From Coriobacteriales bacterium (lineage in GTDB: Bacteria > Actinomycetota > Coriobacteriia > Coriobacteriales > UBA8131), in contig JAISPK010000111.1 of NCBI GenBank assembly GCA_031274985.1, positions 1 to 12,388 on the forward strand: a DNA stretch of 12,388 nucleotides, in the 5' to 3' direction. Shown one piece after another: positions 12,332-12,388 of this stretch. A program made the position numbers and the translations under genes. The notes beneath the pieces are model-generated. The model saw only the letters and a program-made list of their open reading frames with translations. It did no database searches and had not been told where the DNA came from. How positions within the stretch are numbered: the first letter of the stretch is position 1; each line of letters opens with the position of its first letter.

Positions 12332-12388
12332 TCTGTCATTCCCGCGCAACACTCTGTCATTCCCGCGCAACACTTTGTCATTCCCGCG
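12332..12388. repeat. 21-nt tandem repeat array, cut by the window edge
   Basis: Two identical 21-nt units (12332-12352 and 12353-12373), each with TCTGTCATTCCCGCG followed by CAACAC, lead into a third that starts TTTGTCATTCCCGCG and is cut at 12388. The 12-nt core GTCATTCCCGCG is, on the other strand, one base different from CGCGGGAACGAC at 7781-7792. The array is non-coding and probably continues outside the window. Confidence 0.85.

Noticed and set aside
12332..12388. CRISPR array at the right edge
   Set aside because: The period is only 21 nt, the units are identical throughout with no unique spacers, and no cas gene is visible.

Overview
The window looks like chromosomal DNA from a moderately GC-rich bacterium with a Gram-positive type of envelope. 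The two-component/ABC module, the FtsX-type permease, the GTG starts and a possible leaderless start would fit an actinobacterium such as a member of the Coriobacteriia. That placement is inference: no rRNA, tRNA or strong marker gene is present. No phage, transposase or CRISPR array was seen.

Layout. (1) Positions 1-1945, minus strand: the 5' part of a large secreted beta-solenoid surface protein that runs off the left edge of the window. It has a signal peptide and an autotransporter-type 'GAGTLTLTG' strand motif. (2) 1946-2163: a divergent intergenic region with a plausible promoter for the surface protein and a -10-like box almost touching the next start codon. (3) 2164-4443, plus strand: a CopA-type copper P1B-ATPase. 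Its nucleotide-binding domain is unusually short and it carries a small Asn/Pro repeat insertion. (4) 4567-7588, plus strand: four tightly spaced genes that look like one operon. Three encode cysteine-rich proteins with two, four and at least four zinc-ribbon or knuckle-like sites. The fourth encodes a 451-residue protein with repeated beta-rich, possibly PH-like modules. I cannot assign a function to this cassette, and it is the strongest candidate here for an undescribed system. (5) 7586-7802: a cluster of short palindromic dispersed repeats between convergent operons; one repeat copy supplies the stop codon of the last cassette gene. (6) 12204 down to 7813, minus strand: a response regulator, a sensor kinase, a MacB/FtsX-like permease and its ATPase, in that transcriptional order. 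This is a classic sensing-and-export or envelope-stress module. (7) 12205-12388: the regulator's leader, with two overlapping inverted repeats, then a 21-nt tandem repeat array that runs off the right edge.

A theme across the window is the number of in-frame tandem repeats inside genes: a 12-nt unit in the signal peptide, 9-nt in CopA, 18-nt in the PH-like protein and 30-nt in the kinase sensor domain. In addition, three separate intergenic stretches show the same 21-nt periodicity of TGACA/TGTCA boxes.
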